DNA of 64,000 nucleotides from Nymphalis io (GCF_905147045.1 NC_065914.1:6634001-6698000); one strand, 5' to 3'; numbered from the stretch's first letter, positions 33,045 through 44,879 are shown. Made by a program: numbers and translations. The notes: a model not told the origin generated them from the letters alone.

Positions 33045-33982
33045 ATTTTACGATATAAAAATACGAATAAAGTTTCATGTATTATTCACGACAAACTAAA
33101 AAATAACAAACTTTCTTGTAAATATTATAACCCAAAATTCGTAAGGGTGTACAACTTCCGGTTGTATATGCCTCGGTCTCACCAAAATCCGGCTGTAAAT
33201 ATTATATTATCTTACATTATAAATAACTTTTTCACTTTCATTTTGTTGCCAGAGTTATAAAATGTTAAATGAGGCTTAGAATTATACTTTACGTCATTGC
33301 GTTATCTTGATTTTTTTAACTTTATAATATACATAAGAAAAAAGAACATTAAACCGTAAATCTTAACTAATATTACAGATTCGAAAGTGAGTTTGTTTGT
33401 TTGTTACGCTTTCACATGTTAACTATGTAACTGATCATCATGATTTGCATACCTGTTGTCAGAGGTATAAAAAAGGACATGAGGTATTTAACACAGCCCC
33501 CAATTGATACTATATTTTTAATAAGCTGGGGATAATTCTACTAACGAATTGTAATTTTATCGCAAGCGAATTGTTATTTATGCGTTATATTTATTTATTT
33601 CTTAGATCACCAACCAAGTTCACACAAATGCATGAACGTACAGAGTTGACAGAATAAAGGCAGATCTCAATCACAGATAACTGCATGAACAATAAAGCAA
33701 CATTATAACCAAATCAAAATCAAAATTTTCAATTACAAAAACAATAATTAAAAAATATAGTGTGTGGCTAATTAAGTGTTGCGTCTAATGGCATTAAGGT
33801 CCTTTTAAATATGTATCTAATGTTGGTAAATATGAACATATTAACACAATTATAGCTCCTTACGATTCTATTGACCGGTGATATGAACCAGGTTGAATTT
33901 GAATGCTTTACGTAATGTTTTCTATTAGATAATTTAATTATCCACTATTGACATAAAAGACAACAATTATGTGTTGACTTAA
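33045..33982. other. AT-rich DNA; weak LINE-tail-like patch
   Basis: TTTATTTATTTCTTAGATCA near 33590 recalls inverted LINE tails, but there is no coding match. Otherwise nothing is recognised. Confidence 0.35.
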
Positions 33983-33984
33983 TA

Positions 33985-34193
33985 ATGGACTCCGGACCGA
34001 TTTCGGCCACGACTGCCGAGGCAAGAGTAATCTAACTGCGCAGGACATATAGTGCACAAGTGTGGGACGGCAATACTACACGGCTGGAAAGAGTTCAGGC
34101 ACAGGACCAACGGCTTTACGTGCTTTCCGAAGCACACAAGTGTATACACTTCCTACTTTTAGACCCCGGGCTGCTATTGAGAATCTGCGACAG
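33985..34193 (-). mobile_element. SINE-D distal half, split by SINE-A
   Basis: CGGACCGATTTCGGCCACGA to GCTGCTATTGAGAATCTGCG. It continues at 34517. Confidence 0.88.
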
Positions 34194-34516
34194 ACCGTAA
34201 CCGTAACAGCCTGTGAATGTCCCACTGCTGGGCTAAAGGCCTCCTCTCCTCTTTTTGAGGAGAAGGTTTGGAGCTTATTCCACCACGCTGCTCCAATGCG
34301 GGTTGGTAGAATTCACATGTGGCAGAATTTCAGTGAAATTAGACACATGCAGGTTTCCTCACGATGTTTTCCTTCACCGTAAAGCACGAGATGAATTATA
34401 ATCACAAATTAAGCACATGAAAATTCAGTGGTGCTTGCCCGGGTTTGAACCCACGATCATCGGTTAATATTCACGCGTTCTTACCACAGGGCCATCTCGG
34501 CTTTTTTCTTCTCGGC
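34194..34516 (-). mobile_element. SINE-A nested in SINE-D
   Basis: Complete SINE-A (34196-34503) with its head toward the right. ATCTGCGACAG at 34183-34193 and again at 34517-34527 is the target duplication. This copy is therefore younger than the host SINE-D. Confidence 0.93.
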
Positions 34517-34625
34517 ATCTGCGACAGAAAAACTCACTAACTTTTTATCGACCCCACCTGGGGCTTGAACCCAGGACCTCGAGATCTGCGGCCTTATCTA
34601 GCCACTAGACCAACGAGGCAGTCAT
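34517..34625 (-). mobile_element. SINE-D head half, split by SINE-A
   Basis: CTTGAACCCAGGACCTCGAG to AGACCAACGAGGCAGTCA, the tRNA-derived head on -. Confidence 0.88.
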
Positions 34626-34629
34626 TATT

Positions 34630-35175
34630 GTTATTATTTTGACATAATGGTATATGGAAATATAATATCAGCTTGGTTCCGATCCAAATATATATAGAAT
34701 AGTAAAAGTTGGATTAGAATTGAAGCGGGAACGTATCGTAACTTATAAATTTGTAGAATTCGCAAGAATTTCCAAGATTTGTCGACATTACCAACGAAGC
34801 AGAATAAAACCTTGTCATAATTTCAAACGATCAAATTAAACTAAACTTATTGTGCTATTACATAAAATTCATTAATAAAAGTCACAACATTTCCCCACTC
34901 AGTTCCCCATCTATCTCTACAAACGCAACAGTTACACCCACCTTAATTAGGAGAGACTCCACGCTTTGTTACAATTTATTACTTACGACCCAATTCGACT
35001 TGAATATAAATACTTGTGTACTGTAATTTTTTATTCTGTTAATTGTAGTTACATACCTGAAATTGCTATGACAATAAATTTACCAACGATCTTGGAATAT
35101 GGAAAATATAGTGTACTAACTACTTCTGATTTTGCACGGATAATACACGAGTTCGCAGTAATAATACAAAAAAAA
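34630..35175. other. AT-rich DNA, nothing recognised
   Basis: No coding region or listed repeat is visible. Confidence 0.5.
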
Positions 35176-35179
35176 ACCG

Positions 35180-35392
35180 TGAGAGCCGTGGTGGCGAAGT
35201 GGTTATATGCTCAAACCGAGGCAAGCACCACGTGCGGTGAAGAAAAACATCGTGAGGAAACCTGCATATGGTTGATGATCGCCATGTGTATCTATCAACT
35301 GTATTGGAGCAGGGTGGTGAAGTAAACTCAAGCCATTTAATCAAAAATGAGAGGCGGCCTTAGCCCAGCAGTGGAAGATTTAAATGCTGTTA
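35180..35392 (+). mobile_element. Divergent SINE-A variant
   Basis: A different head (GAGCCGTGGTGGCGAAGTGG) leads into the usual CATCGTGAGGAAACCTGCAT and TTAGCCCAGCAGTGGAAG. It may be a distinct subfamily rather than a mutated copy. Confidence 0.75.
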
Positions 35393-35572
35393 TTTTTTTT
35401 TTACTTTAAGAAAATAACAATCAATACGCTCAATATTTATATCGAGCAATACTTCTGCTTATACTATGTAATATTTTCAGAGTTATATTATATTATCTTA
35501 AATAAAAAGTCACAGTTATTACAATTACATTCGAAAAAATATCGCTATATATATATAAAAATATAAATTTGA

Positions 35573-35745
35573 TCGACTAGTTTTCGCTTGCGGTTTCGCC
35601 CACATGTAATAAAAAGTAGGCTATATCCGTCCTCGAAGTTCAAGCTTGCTTCATACCAAATTTTATCAAAATCGGTTCAGTGGTTTAAAATTGGAAGCGT
35701 GACACACAGACAGAGTTACTTTCGCATTTATAATATCAGTATAGA
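35573..35745 (+). repeat. Dispersed CTAG/'TTCGCCC' repeat
   Basis: GACTAGTTTTCGCTTGCGG, TAGGCTATATCCGTCCTCG, ACCAAATTTTATCAAAATCG and CAGACAGAGTTACTTTCGCA. The blocks are shared with 48.1-48.26 kb. It is Helitron-like in flavour, but the class is unproven. Confidence 0.5.
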
Positions 35746-35749
35746 CTTC

Positions 35750-36480
35750 CTTTTATATTATGTAATTTGAACCCAGTAGCCTGAGGTATATAACAAGCCA
35801 TTTTAATAGAAGACATGGCGCGCGTTAATTAAAAACATTCAGAGAAGATCGTATGGCTTGATATTAACTATATTGTAATATTTGTTCATATCTCGTTGAC
35901 TAAAGGAATTTTAAGAAACAACTTATTAATTTTTATGCAAAGCCGGGAAATAGCTAGTATTATATATAAAAAGATTGTTTGTTTCTATCCGAGTGCGAAG
36001 TATTTATGTACGAAGTACCCGTACCCCCAGAAAACAGGTACTTCACGAAGACTTCCTCTATAAATAAGGCTACCTAGGCGTTGTTTAAGGGGTAATTAGT
36101 CAAAACACACTCTGTCCTCTTCATTCGAATGTCTAATCATTGATGATAGAAAGAGAAGTCAGTAAACCACCGCTAGGGCAACATTTATAAGTAAGGCCTA
36201 GTATTTCTATACCGTAAACTTGAGATCGATCAAAGGGATAGAAGGAAATGGGGGCTTAACTTTGTATAACATTATGTCAAATATTATTTTTAAATTCACT
36301 TTTCATTAATAGATGGCACTACTTGTCTTTTACATCGCGTTGTAACAATGTTTTTTTATAAGTACTTAATACGGCTTGGCCAATTTATAATGTGTGAGAG
36401 AACAATTAAAATATCTGACTGGCAGTACATTTTCGGTGGTTTTATTTTACAAATATATTAACTGCAACTAAAATGTAGTG
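35750..36480. other. AT-rich DNA, nothing recognised
   Basis: No coding region or listed repeat is visible. Confidence 0.5.
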
Positions 36481-36486
36481 AAAAAA

Positions 36487-36742
36487 TCCTGGGACATTTT
36501 TTTTTCACACACGGCCATCTGATCCCAAATTAAGCTCGTACAGAGCTTGTACTATGGAAACCAGACAACTGGATATACTACATATACTATTTTGTAAATA
36601 CATACTTATAAAGATAATTACACCCAGACTCAGGACAAACAGACATGTTCATGCACTCAAATGTCTGCCTTGGGTGGGAATCGAACACAAAACCTTCGGC
36701 GTGAAAGGCAAGCATCCACCAACCATGCCAACCGGCTCGTCA
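36487..36742 (-). mobile_element. SINE-C copy
   Basis: TCCTGGGACATTTTTTTTTC at the tail side through CATGCCAACCGGCTCGTCA at the head. A duplicated AGCTCGTACAGAGCTTGTAC sits in the body. Confidence 0.88.
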
Positions 36743-36963
36743 AAAAAAAAAATAAGTACAATTAAAAATGACAAAGAAATATGTTTTTAAATCATTTCCA
36801 TTTATGGGTCATATAATTTATAATTATGTTTAATTCACGTGACCCGATGAATAAAATACAATTATTGATTGTATAGTTATAGAATCAACTGGCCTGACAC
36901 GCAACGTTATCGTGGCAATGACGGCGACACTAGAATTGACATTTTAATAATTTATCTTTATAA

Positions 36964-37170
36964 TAGACTAGCGTTTCCCGAGCCTTTGCTCGCTTCATAA
37001 TTCAGAATTTTTCATTCCCTTCATTACTAACTTAGGGGTTAAATTATCAAAAATCCGTCTTAAGTACTAACCAACTTTATTAAAGGAAGCCGTATCCAAA
37101 TTTTCATGGTGCGAGTAGCTTGGGCTGTTGCGTTGATATATCAGCCAGCCATTTATTCTTTTATATACAT
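36964..37170 (+). repeat. Dispersed repeat family G, copy 2
   Basis: GACTAGCGTTTCCCGAGCCT, CCAAATTTTCATGGTGCGAG and ATATCAGCCAGCC match the order of the copy at 18058. Confidence 0.5.
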
Positions 37171-37174
37171 AGAT

Positions 37175-37575
37175 AGATAGATAAGTGTACGTTGTCATGT
37201 CATTTGTGAAATGCCATCAAATCCAATCTTTATTTTATATATACGTGATATCAGATTATTATTATACACACGTATGAGGTAAACTATTAAAACATACATA
37301 CAAATATGCTTTTATAAATCACAATAAAATTACGTAAAGTATAAAAGAACCAGCCTGTGTTTGTTGCTCGGATAAGATTTCGAAACACATGCTTAAATGC
37401 TGATTGGTAGATTTTCAACCGATACATACTGGTTTCCTTACGTTTATTTTCGCTTCCAACCACGTAAGGTTAAAGACATTTATTTCCTAAAAAAATAACA
37501 CAATCCACTTAAACTTAAAAACATTGCATCAAGTACCTGGAGTTGACTAGCTAGAGACAGAGTAGGGGGAAACTA
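37175..37575. other. AT-rich DNA, nothing recognised
   Basis: No coding region or listed repeat is visible. Confidence 0.45.
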
Positions 37576-37579
37576 AGAG

Positions 37580-37815
37580 TGCAAGCCAGTCTGGTTAGAT
37601 ATCCCCCACTCATCATATGTTCCACCTCCAACAGTATTGTTGTGTTCCAATGTGATGAGTAATCCAGTTAACTACAAGCACAGAAAAGGAACATCATCGA
37701 TTCCAAGGCTGGCAGCGCATGGACTATCTAAGGGATAGTTAATATTTCTAACAGTGCAAGTGTATATGGACCAACAACCATCAGGTGGTCCATCAACCTG
37801 TCTGCCTATTTATAT
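37580..37815 (+). mobile_element. Diverged SINE-B copy
   Basis: GTGCAAGCCAGTCTGGTTAG, CAGTATTGTTGTGTTCCAAT and ACCATCAGGTGGTCCATCAA. Confidence 0.8.
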
Positions 37816-38149
37816 GAAATTAAAAATACAAAAACGAGTATAGCGATGCCTTTAACTTTAACGAACAAAGTTAAAACAAAACCCTAGTATGTACTCGTAA
37901 GTACCAAATATCAATACATGTAGGTATAAGTAGGAAATAAATAAAGTTTTTATAATTATTCATTCTTTGATACGTTGTGTGTGTAAGCTTATCAAATGAG
38001 GGCTTAAAGTGTGGTGGTACACGGACTATTAGGGTGAGAAAATTTGTGGGGTGACTTTATTTCGACATCAATAAGGTTGTTACAGAATGTAATATTTTTT
38101 TAACCGACTTCGAAATTGGATGTCCTCGTTTCCACTGTATATGAATGTT

Positions 38150-38403
38150 TTCTTTAATAGGGGACGGACGAGTTTATGCACCATCTGATGGTAAATATTC
38201 ACCATCGTCCTTTCCCATTGGCGTAATAAGAAATATTAACCATTCCTCACATTGTTAATGCACCACCGATTGCGAACTAAGATGTAATATCCCTTGTTAC
38301 ACTGGCTCACTCACCCTTCAAACCGGAACACAATGATATACTTAGTGTATTGCTGGGCGGTAGAATATATGATGAGTAGGTGGTACTTACCCAGACGGGC
38401 TCG
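38150..38403 (-). mobile_element. SINE-B copy
   Basis: GCACCATCTGATGGTAAATA to TACCCAGACGGGCT; the last bases of the head are lost. Confidence 0.85.
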
Positions 38404-38633
38404 CTGAAAAAGCAAATATCTATAAAATATGTGTGTATATGTACTTTTGAGTATAATTTTATTGTTAATGCCGATTTCTATTTGATTTATGTGTTAAGAC
38501 CGGTGTATAGATTATTCCATTTTAGTTTCATTGGTAGTAGTAGTATAGTAATTCATAGCTATGTAATTGAATTGGTGGAAAAGAGTAACAAATGAGTTTC
38601 TTGTCGGTACTCATTGACAGAATCTACATTCAA

Positions 38634-38775
38634 CTCTCTTTGTCGTTGTAACTCTGTTTATCTGTTATACTTTTATGGTTAAACAGCTGAAGCGATTTTG
38701 ATAAAAATTGGTTGAAGCAAGCTCGGGGCTAGCACCTACCCCTCACAAACACGCTTAACTAGTTTAAAATAATCC
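38634..38775 (+). repeat. Dispersed repeat family H
   Basis: GTTAAACAGCTGAAGCGATT, GGTTGAAGCAAGCTCGGGGC and CTCACAAACACGC. Related blocks lie at 39765-39895 and 58470-58570. Class unknown. Confidence 0.45.
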
Positions 38776-39041
38776 TCTAAAATAACTGGTGCTTGTAAAA
38801 GCCAAAAATGTCATTGAAGAACATAAAAGATATTATTATAATATATTTATAAAATTAATTTTATATCATTATATCTTAATGTAAAATAAAATTCTATTAT
38901 AATGTTTTCAACAAGTAAGATATGGGTTTTTATTATCAAACTTTTCGAAGGTATTTTCTTCATTGTATACATGTCAAGATTATATCGCATCTTGATATGA
39001 AAATTCCGCACCGCTCAGCTTACCTTATCTATATAAAAGCG

Positions 39042-39400
39042 CAGTGGAAATCGTTTGTCTGTACATTTAATAAATCGAAAAACGAATTTGGACTATGAAA
39101 AAAGAGTAAAAGACCATGCAAATTCATTTTTTAATTTTTATCTGTTTGTATGCACACACTAATCTCGGAAACTACTAATCGGATTTCCTTGCGATTTTCA
39201 CATGTATATTAAGCTTAGATCGGAGCAACTTTTAAGCTTAGTTTTTATACAATCGGATTACAGGAAAAAAAGTCTCAATATATCTAAGCTTATAATAAAG
39301 CAGTAGAAATCGTGTGCATTGACATTGAATAAATTTATCAAAAAACTCATATGGGTGACAAAAAAGAGTAACGGAACACGCAAAATGCATTTTTAATACA
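39042..39400 (+). repeat. Two diverged direct copies of a ~100-base unit
   Basis: GCAGTGGAAATCGTTTGTCT at 39042 and GCAGTAGAAATCGTGTGCAT at 39300 each lead through an AAAAAGAGTAA block to ATTCATTTTTTAAT or GCATTTTTAAT. The unit is not recognised. Confidence 0.55.
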
Positions 39401-39499
39401 TCGAAATAAAACAGACGTTCAAAGGAACGAAATCACAGCCATCAGCTAGTGATAGTGAATTATGAAAATACTTCGAAACTACTGATATTAAATTTCCTA

Positions 39500-39662
39500 T
39501 CGAGGGTGGCTTGGAGTCGCTAGCACGCTGCCCCAATGCAGGTTTTTATGAGGCAAATTTTCATGTGTGTTTTTCTCACTTTTCGTTTACTACCGAGCAC
39601 GTGATGAGGTTTAAATAAAATATAAGCACACGAAAATTAGTAGGGCTCACGTGAGTCCGCAA
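39500..39662 (-). mobile_element. Old SINE-A remnant
   Basis: GCTGCCCCAATGCAGGTTTT, CCGAGCACGTGATGAGGTTT and GCACACGAAAATTAGTAGGG fit SINE-A on -. Confidence 0.65.
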
Positions 39663-39764
39663 TATCCCACTATGACTATTTTTATACTAAAATTTTGACA
39701 ATACTATATGGCGTGGATACTTATATTTATATTATATAATGTATACTAACATTATAAATATTAA

Positions 39765-39900
39765 AGTAACTCTGTATGCTTGTCATGTTTTCACAACTAA
39801 ATCTCTTAACCGATTTTAATGAAACTTAGTGTAAAGCAAGCTGGAGCCCCAAGCCTGCCTCCTATCCCCTATAACACACGGGCGCTAATATTGTATAATT
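39765..39900 (+). repeat. Dispersed repeat family H, second copy
   Basis: AAGTAACTCTGTATGCTTGT, CTCTTAACCGATTTTAATGA and GTAAAGCAAGCTGGAGCCCC. Confidence 0.45.
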
Positions 39901-39965
39901 TTCATCGTGTGTGATAATCTCAAATAAACAAGACGGACTATGTCTTTCACTTCTTATTTATTTAA

Positions 39966-40200
39966 CAGTAACAATAACAGTAACAGCCTGTTAATGTCCC
40001 ACTGCTGGGCTTAGGCCTATTCTCTCTTTTGAGGAGAAGGTTTGGAGCTTATTCCACCACGCTGCTCCAATGTGAGTTGGTAGAATACACATGTGGCAGA
40101 ATTTCAATTTAATTAAGCACATGAAAATTCAATGGTGCTTGCCTGGGTTTGAACCCACGATCATCGGTTAAGATTCACGTGTTCTAACTACTAGGCTAGG
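39966..40200 (-). mobile_element. SINE-A with internal deletion
   Basis: The (TTACTG)-type tail at the left is followed by TTGAGGAGAAGGTTTGGAGC. The block from TTTCAATTTAATTAAGCACA shows a deletion of about 65 bases. The head is worn and runs into the palindrome at 40206. Confidence 0.88.
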
Positions 40201-40205
40201 CTATC

Positions 40206-40262
40206 ATGAAACTTTATTAAATATATAGCCGAGATGCGGCTATATATTTAATAAAGTTTCAT
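40206..40262. repeat. Perfect 25-bp inverted repeat with 7-base loop
   Basis: Arms 40206-40230 and 40238-40262 are exact reverse complements; the loop is GAGATGC. With one mismatch the stem extends a few bases further. The centre (AGCCGAGATGC) looks like the SINE-A head. Confidence 0.95.
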
Positions 40263-40599
40263 TATACATATACATATAATTTACTTATAATTTTACATAA
40301 ACAATTCTTGTATATATATAAATTTTATTAACGAAATTGGTTCTTATTTTTTTCAAATTTTGTGCTTAGATAAGGTTTTTATTTAAGTTTTATATATCCG
40401 CAAAAAACGCAGTTTTTTACTGAAAAACTTGATAACCAATTATTTTTTAGAGCCGTGCAAAGCTCGGTCGCCCATGTATTTAAAATATTCAGTTAATTTT
40501 TTTTATTTCGAATGAGAATTAAGTATGAAAAGCATGCTTATTAAGCATATTTATTCAAGGGCTCGAGCCAGATCAGCTGTGCTATTCTGTAAGAACTCA

Positions 40600-40639
40600 C
40601 TTCATCACTCACACGTGAAATATTGACAACGAACTTATA
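40600..40639. mobile_element. Fold-back MITE end fragment
   Basis: ACTCACTTCATCACTCACAC, GTGAAATATTGACAACGAAC and TTATAG match the left end of the MITE at 12508, then switch into SINE-B. Confidence 0.6.
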
Positions 40640-40722
40640 GTTTGAAGGATGAGTGAGCTAGTGTAATTACAGGCACAAAGGACATAACATCTTAGTTACT
40701 AAGGTGGCGCATTGTTCGATTT
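40640..40722 (+). mobile_element. SINE-B middle fragment
   Basis: GTTTGAAGGATGAGTGAGCT to CTTAGTTACTAAGGTGGCGC. Confidence 0.8.
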
Positions 40723-41007
40723 ACAGAATGTCTCAACAGTTGCATTACTATCACGATAAAATTAATCATTTAACTCACTGTTCATCAGAAAATGCCAAAA
40801 GTTCCATTAATAGAATAGAATATAGAATTTTCCAGTTTATATTATCAGTATAAAACGTAAACTCAAGATTAACATGATGGATTTTCTTAAACAATTCAAG
40901 GAATTAAGGCGAATTACTTTAATTTATGAATGGAAAGGCGCGTGTAATCCTCGAACCATGAATACCGTTCTAGTGTTTCCTAATCATGCCCTTATCCCAT
41001 TTATTAC

Positions 41008-41170
41008 GCTCCTCGTTAAGACGGAAAGGGTACCGCTGGTTTTTTAGTGGGTATTCCGATGTTCGGGGTGCACTCGGCGTCTTGGACACCGGCGAGCCCC
41101 ACATAGCCCCCCCCTCACTGTTCCCGTGGGGGAAACGAGTAACGCATTTTTCCAGCGTTAAAAAATAGGC
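41008..41170. mobile_element. GC-rich LINE 3' UTR-like fragment
   Basis: Blocks such as GGGTACCGCTGGTTTTTTAG and GGGTATTCCGATGTTCGGGG are familiar from lepidopteran interspersed repeats, which I believe to be a non-LTR 3' UTR. The reading frames on both strands here are not gene-like. Exact family and strand are uncertain. Confidence 0.5.
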
Positions 41171-41171
41171 C

Positions 41172-41365
41172 TCAACTGATGGAAAGTGACTAGCACCGTC
41201 CATGGACATCTGCAACACTGGAAGGCTTCAAGTGCATTGCCGGCCTTTGAGGAATAAGTAGGCTCTTTTCTTGATGGCTTCCAAGTCATATCGTCAAAAA
41301 AACCTTCGGCGAAAGCTGGTTCTAAAAAGTGTTTGTGTGAAGCAGGAAATGCTTTAAAAACCATG
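41172..41365. mobile_element. Second interspersed repeat fragment
   Basis: CCATGGACATCTGCAACACT, GTGCATTGCCGGCCTTTGAG and GTAGGCTCTTTTCTTGATGG form a widespread lepidopteran repeat, class not known to me. Confidence 0.5.
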
Positions 41366-41554
41366 ATATTGCGGATCTCAAGACATCGAAGTGTAAATGC
41401 AATTTAAAATTCTAACGCGATATGTGGAGAAATTCTGCGGCTGAGATTAAACTAAACAATTCCTCGGAGCATTCCCCGTGAAAGGTGCAATAACAAATAA
41501 CTGATCTGTATTCTTATTGGTAACAATTTATCTTTATACCTATTTTAGAGTATT

Positions 41555-41797
41555 TTTTTATTATAGGTAGGTGGACGAGCAACATTGGCAATGTTAGATA
41601 TATTAACCCTCGCTTACACCGCCAATGCACCACCAACCTTGGGAACTAAGATGTTATGTCCCTTGTACCTGTAATTATACTGGCTCACTCACCCTTCAAA
41701 CCGGAACACAATAATACCAATTACTGTTGCTTGCGATGGAATATCTGATGAGTGGGTGGTACCCAGACGAGCTTGCACAAAGCCCTACACCTAGTAA
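41555..41797 (-). mobile_element. SINE-B with tail-side deletion
   Basis: GGTAGGTGGACGAGCA is joined to ACATTGGCAATGTTAGATAT; the head GAGCTTGCACAAAGCCCTAC is intact. Confidence 0.88.
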
Positions 41798-41799
41798 AG

Positions 41800-43335
41800 T
41801 CTATATTTATATATATTTTATATAGAGAGACAAATTATTTAAGTTTGCTCTAACAAGTTGCGTGACATTACTTTATTATACTTGATTGGCTCTGGTTGTA
41901 CGCCACTGGAAGCTGCATTACCATTTACCCCAAAAGTTAATTGTCACTGTTAAGTCTTCAGCACTAATTATACAATACAATCTCGAAGAACATAATTAAA
42001 GCGTGTAAAATAAATTCAAAACTTTCAACTAGGTCACTCTTTGTTCAATTTATACCTGTCAAGTTTTTTTTAAAATAAAATAAATTAAAGTTGAATAATT
42101 GTTTTAATAATGGTACTGTGTTAAGATCAGATGCTTCGCTTGTTTAATTGCTTGCCCTAATTTGTATTAACTTGAAATATGCGAGGGAGATACTAGGAAA
42201 TTTTAGGTTTTTGATTTGTGTCAGCTGCAGATCCATCCAGTTTCGAATCTCGGGGTTAATAATAAACAATCACAAACCTAGACAATAAGAAATGAGAAAT
42301 ATCTAATTGATTGAAACAAATTTTTGTCATGAGGATTCGCACTTCACCGCTTCGCTACTTGTAAAGCCGCTTGTAACGCTAATTAGATACACATATCTAC
42401 AAGCTGCATCTGACGAACAAACAAACGTTAGGTAATTTATATTTTTTATATTAATTTATTTATAATTAATTTTATATTAATATTCAGTTGTTATTGTCAA
42501 GTTAATAGAAAATTAAAACAATAAAAAAGGGAAAGACTTACGAAAATTGGAGGTAAGCTTGTGAGGTCATGTACCGATCTTATGCACTCATTAACTAAAA
42601 TAACAAATTATATGCTGACGTCATCTGACACTCGAAATCTGACGCTTATTCGTCTGACGTTTGAAGTCACATCAAAGACAATGACAAATGACAAATGACA
42701 CATCAAAAGTTTCACTTCTTAACACGAAGTAAGTTAAGTTATTAAATACGCAAAACATTCAGTTTAGATTTTTTTTTGTCGTAGACTATAGAACCATTAG
42801 CGCCCACCTCTAGGAAGAATATATAAAAAATTTATTTGGCCAGAACTTCATTCATTTGTTATGTTATTGTATTGTGTAATGTATACATACCAGAAACTAT
42901 GTAAGAATGTTGCGTGTACTTGTTCATTGTAAATGTAATATTGGTGTAACTAATTTATAAAAATTTAAATATTTATAAATTCAAATTAATTATAATTTAA
43001 TTTTAATACACAATTATTATTATTACAACCATTTTTTTAATCAACTTTAAAAAAGTGCCTCCCGATCTCCACCCGACGCAAAGCCCATAACGCAGGCCGC
43101 ATTTCCACGCTGTACGGCAATGGACAACCTTTGTGACATGTAAGACCCGGAGCGACTGTCAATATTATTATATTATATATATTTCTAAATAAATAGATTG
43201 ATATTTAGCGGTACAATAATTAGAAATATGGTTTCTACATTCAAGAGTCGTCTCCGTGAGCATATTTTGTCAGATAGTTCTCTTCATCCTGGACATCTAT
43301 AATGCTTTAGTATTTATATATATATATTATAGTTT
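41800..43335. other. Mostly unrecognised DNA with two repeat-like patches
   Basis: 42612-42680 (ATGCTGACGTCATCTGACAC then TCGTCTGACGTTTGAAGTC) has a relative at 47787-47850. 43060-43160 is a GC-rich patch (CACCCGACGCAAAGCCCATA) of unknown type. No gene is seen. Confidence 0.4.
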
Positions 43336-43374
43336 TGTATTTATGTATATTTTTTATTATCAATTACCGCCTTC

Positions 43375-43492
43375 ACGAATTTCTGTTTAGCCTAAAGGTT
43401 GACTGGTAGAGAATGCGTTTAGGCATTAAGTCCGCCTTTCATCCTACTACACAAAGTATGGTGGTCAAAAAAGTATATAAATAAATAAAAAT
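43375..43492. mobile_element. LINE-tail-like sequence
   Basis: AGCCTAAAGGTTGACTGGTA, GGCATTAAGTCCGCCTTTCA and a terminal ATAAATAAATAAA resemble a CR1/Jockey-type LINE 3' end on +. No coding part is present. Confidence 0.45.
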
Positions 43493-43917
43493 ATCTACCT
43501 AAACGGATTTGTATACTACCGGCAGCTTTCATTCCCGCAAACAAATCGACAGATATGAATTGAGAGTCGTGTAAAGTTGAAATGTTCGAAATACCATCAC
43601 CGATCAGCGTTCGACCAGAAAACTGAATGCGCCCATAAAGCCAGCGGGTCAGATTCATATAACTAATATATATCATGGTTAATGTATTGTAAACGATTTA
43701 GGATTATAAACTTAAATACTTCAATCGAAATCAAAATATACTTAATAAGGTTTTTGCATGTAATGCTATCACCAGGTTGGAATGTAGATTCTAATGAAAA
43801 CAACCGATATGAAACTCTGTTTGACTTTCAATTTTATAACATAGGTAAGTTTATATAAGTGAATATATAAACACGCGGGCTAAGCCGGTGGCGAAAACTA
43901 GTATTTTTATATATACA

Positions 43918-44224
43918 CAGAAACAGCCTGTGAATGTCCCACTGCTGGGCTAAGGCAGGGAGAGGAGGCCTTAGCCTTTTTCTTTTTCTTCTTTTTCCAC
44001 CACGCTGCTCTAATGCAGGTAGGTTGGTGGAATACACATGTGGCAGAATTTTAGTGAAATTCGACACATGCAGGTTTCCTCACGATGTTTTCCTTGACCG
44101 TCAAGCTTGAGATGAATTATAATAACAAATTAAGCACATGAAAAATCAGTGGTGCTTGCCCGGGCTTGAACCCACGATCATCGGTTAAGATTCACGTGTT
44201 TTTACCACTGAGCCATCTCGGCTT
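43918..44224 (-). mobile_element. SINE-A with internal rearrangement
   Basis: Both ends are complete. Near 43950-44000 a short inverted scrap (GGGAGAGGAGGCCTTAGCC) replaces the usual GGCCTCCTCTCC block. Confidence 0.9.
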
Positions 44225-44232
44225 TACATATA

Positions 44233-44508
44233 TTATGGACGAGCTGGTTGGCGTAGTTGGTAGATACTTGCCTTTCACGCCGAAGGTTGTGGGTTCGATT
44301 CCCACCCAGGACAGACATTTGTGTGCATGAACATGTCTGTTTATCCTGAGTCTGGGTGTAATTATCTATATAAGTATGTATTTACAAAAGAAAAGTAGTA
44401 TATGTAGTATATCAGTTGTCTGGTATCCATAGCACAAGCTTTGTATAAGCTTAATTTGGGATCAGATGGCCGTGTGTGAAAAATGTCCCAGCATATTATT
44501 ATTATTAT
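44233..44508 (+). mobile_element. Full-length SINE-C copy
   Basis: Head GACGAGCTGGTTGGCGTAGT, B-box GGTTCGATTCCCA, body, tail ATATTATTATTATTA. The clearest + strand example. Confidence 0.93.
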
Positions 44509-44769
44509 GTATATAAAAACGTCACTTTGATCTTACTTCTCATTTTACACAATCAAACTAAGGGTAGTTACGACGCGGATCTCGTCTAGACATCCCTAAT
44601 GGTTACGATCGATCGATAGAAAAGTTATCGTTTTAAAATATTAAGAGTATTATACGCACATGTCTAAATGCGTATCAAAATCTCACTGTACAAATGTCGT
44701 ATTTTTTTATGTCAATTTTGTGAATATTCCTATGATGTTTATTATATAAATAAATATACAATAAATATC

Positions 44770-44871
44770 AGAGACGGTCCAGTGGTTACAAGTGAATCTT
44801 AGTTGACGATTACAGGTACAAACCCAGGCAACTACAAATTAATTTTTATGTGGGTAATTTTTATTTATACA
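44770..44871 (+). mobile_element. Old SINE-A head, interrupted by a younger one
   Basis: GAGACGGTCCAGTGGTTACA, GATTACAGGTACAAACCCAG. It is broken at the target duplication CACCTCTT. Confidence 0.7.
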
Positions 44872-44879
44872 CACCTCTT

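Noticed and set aside
34062..34382. 106-codon open frame on +
   Set aside because: Antisense reading through a SINE-D and the nested SINE-A.
40970..41364. Three overlapping frames on both strands
   Set aside because: All lie in GC-rich interspersed repeat fragments where stops are scarce by composition.
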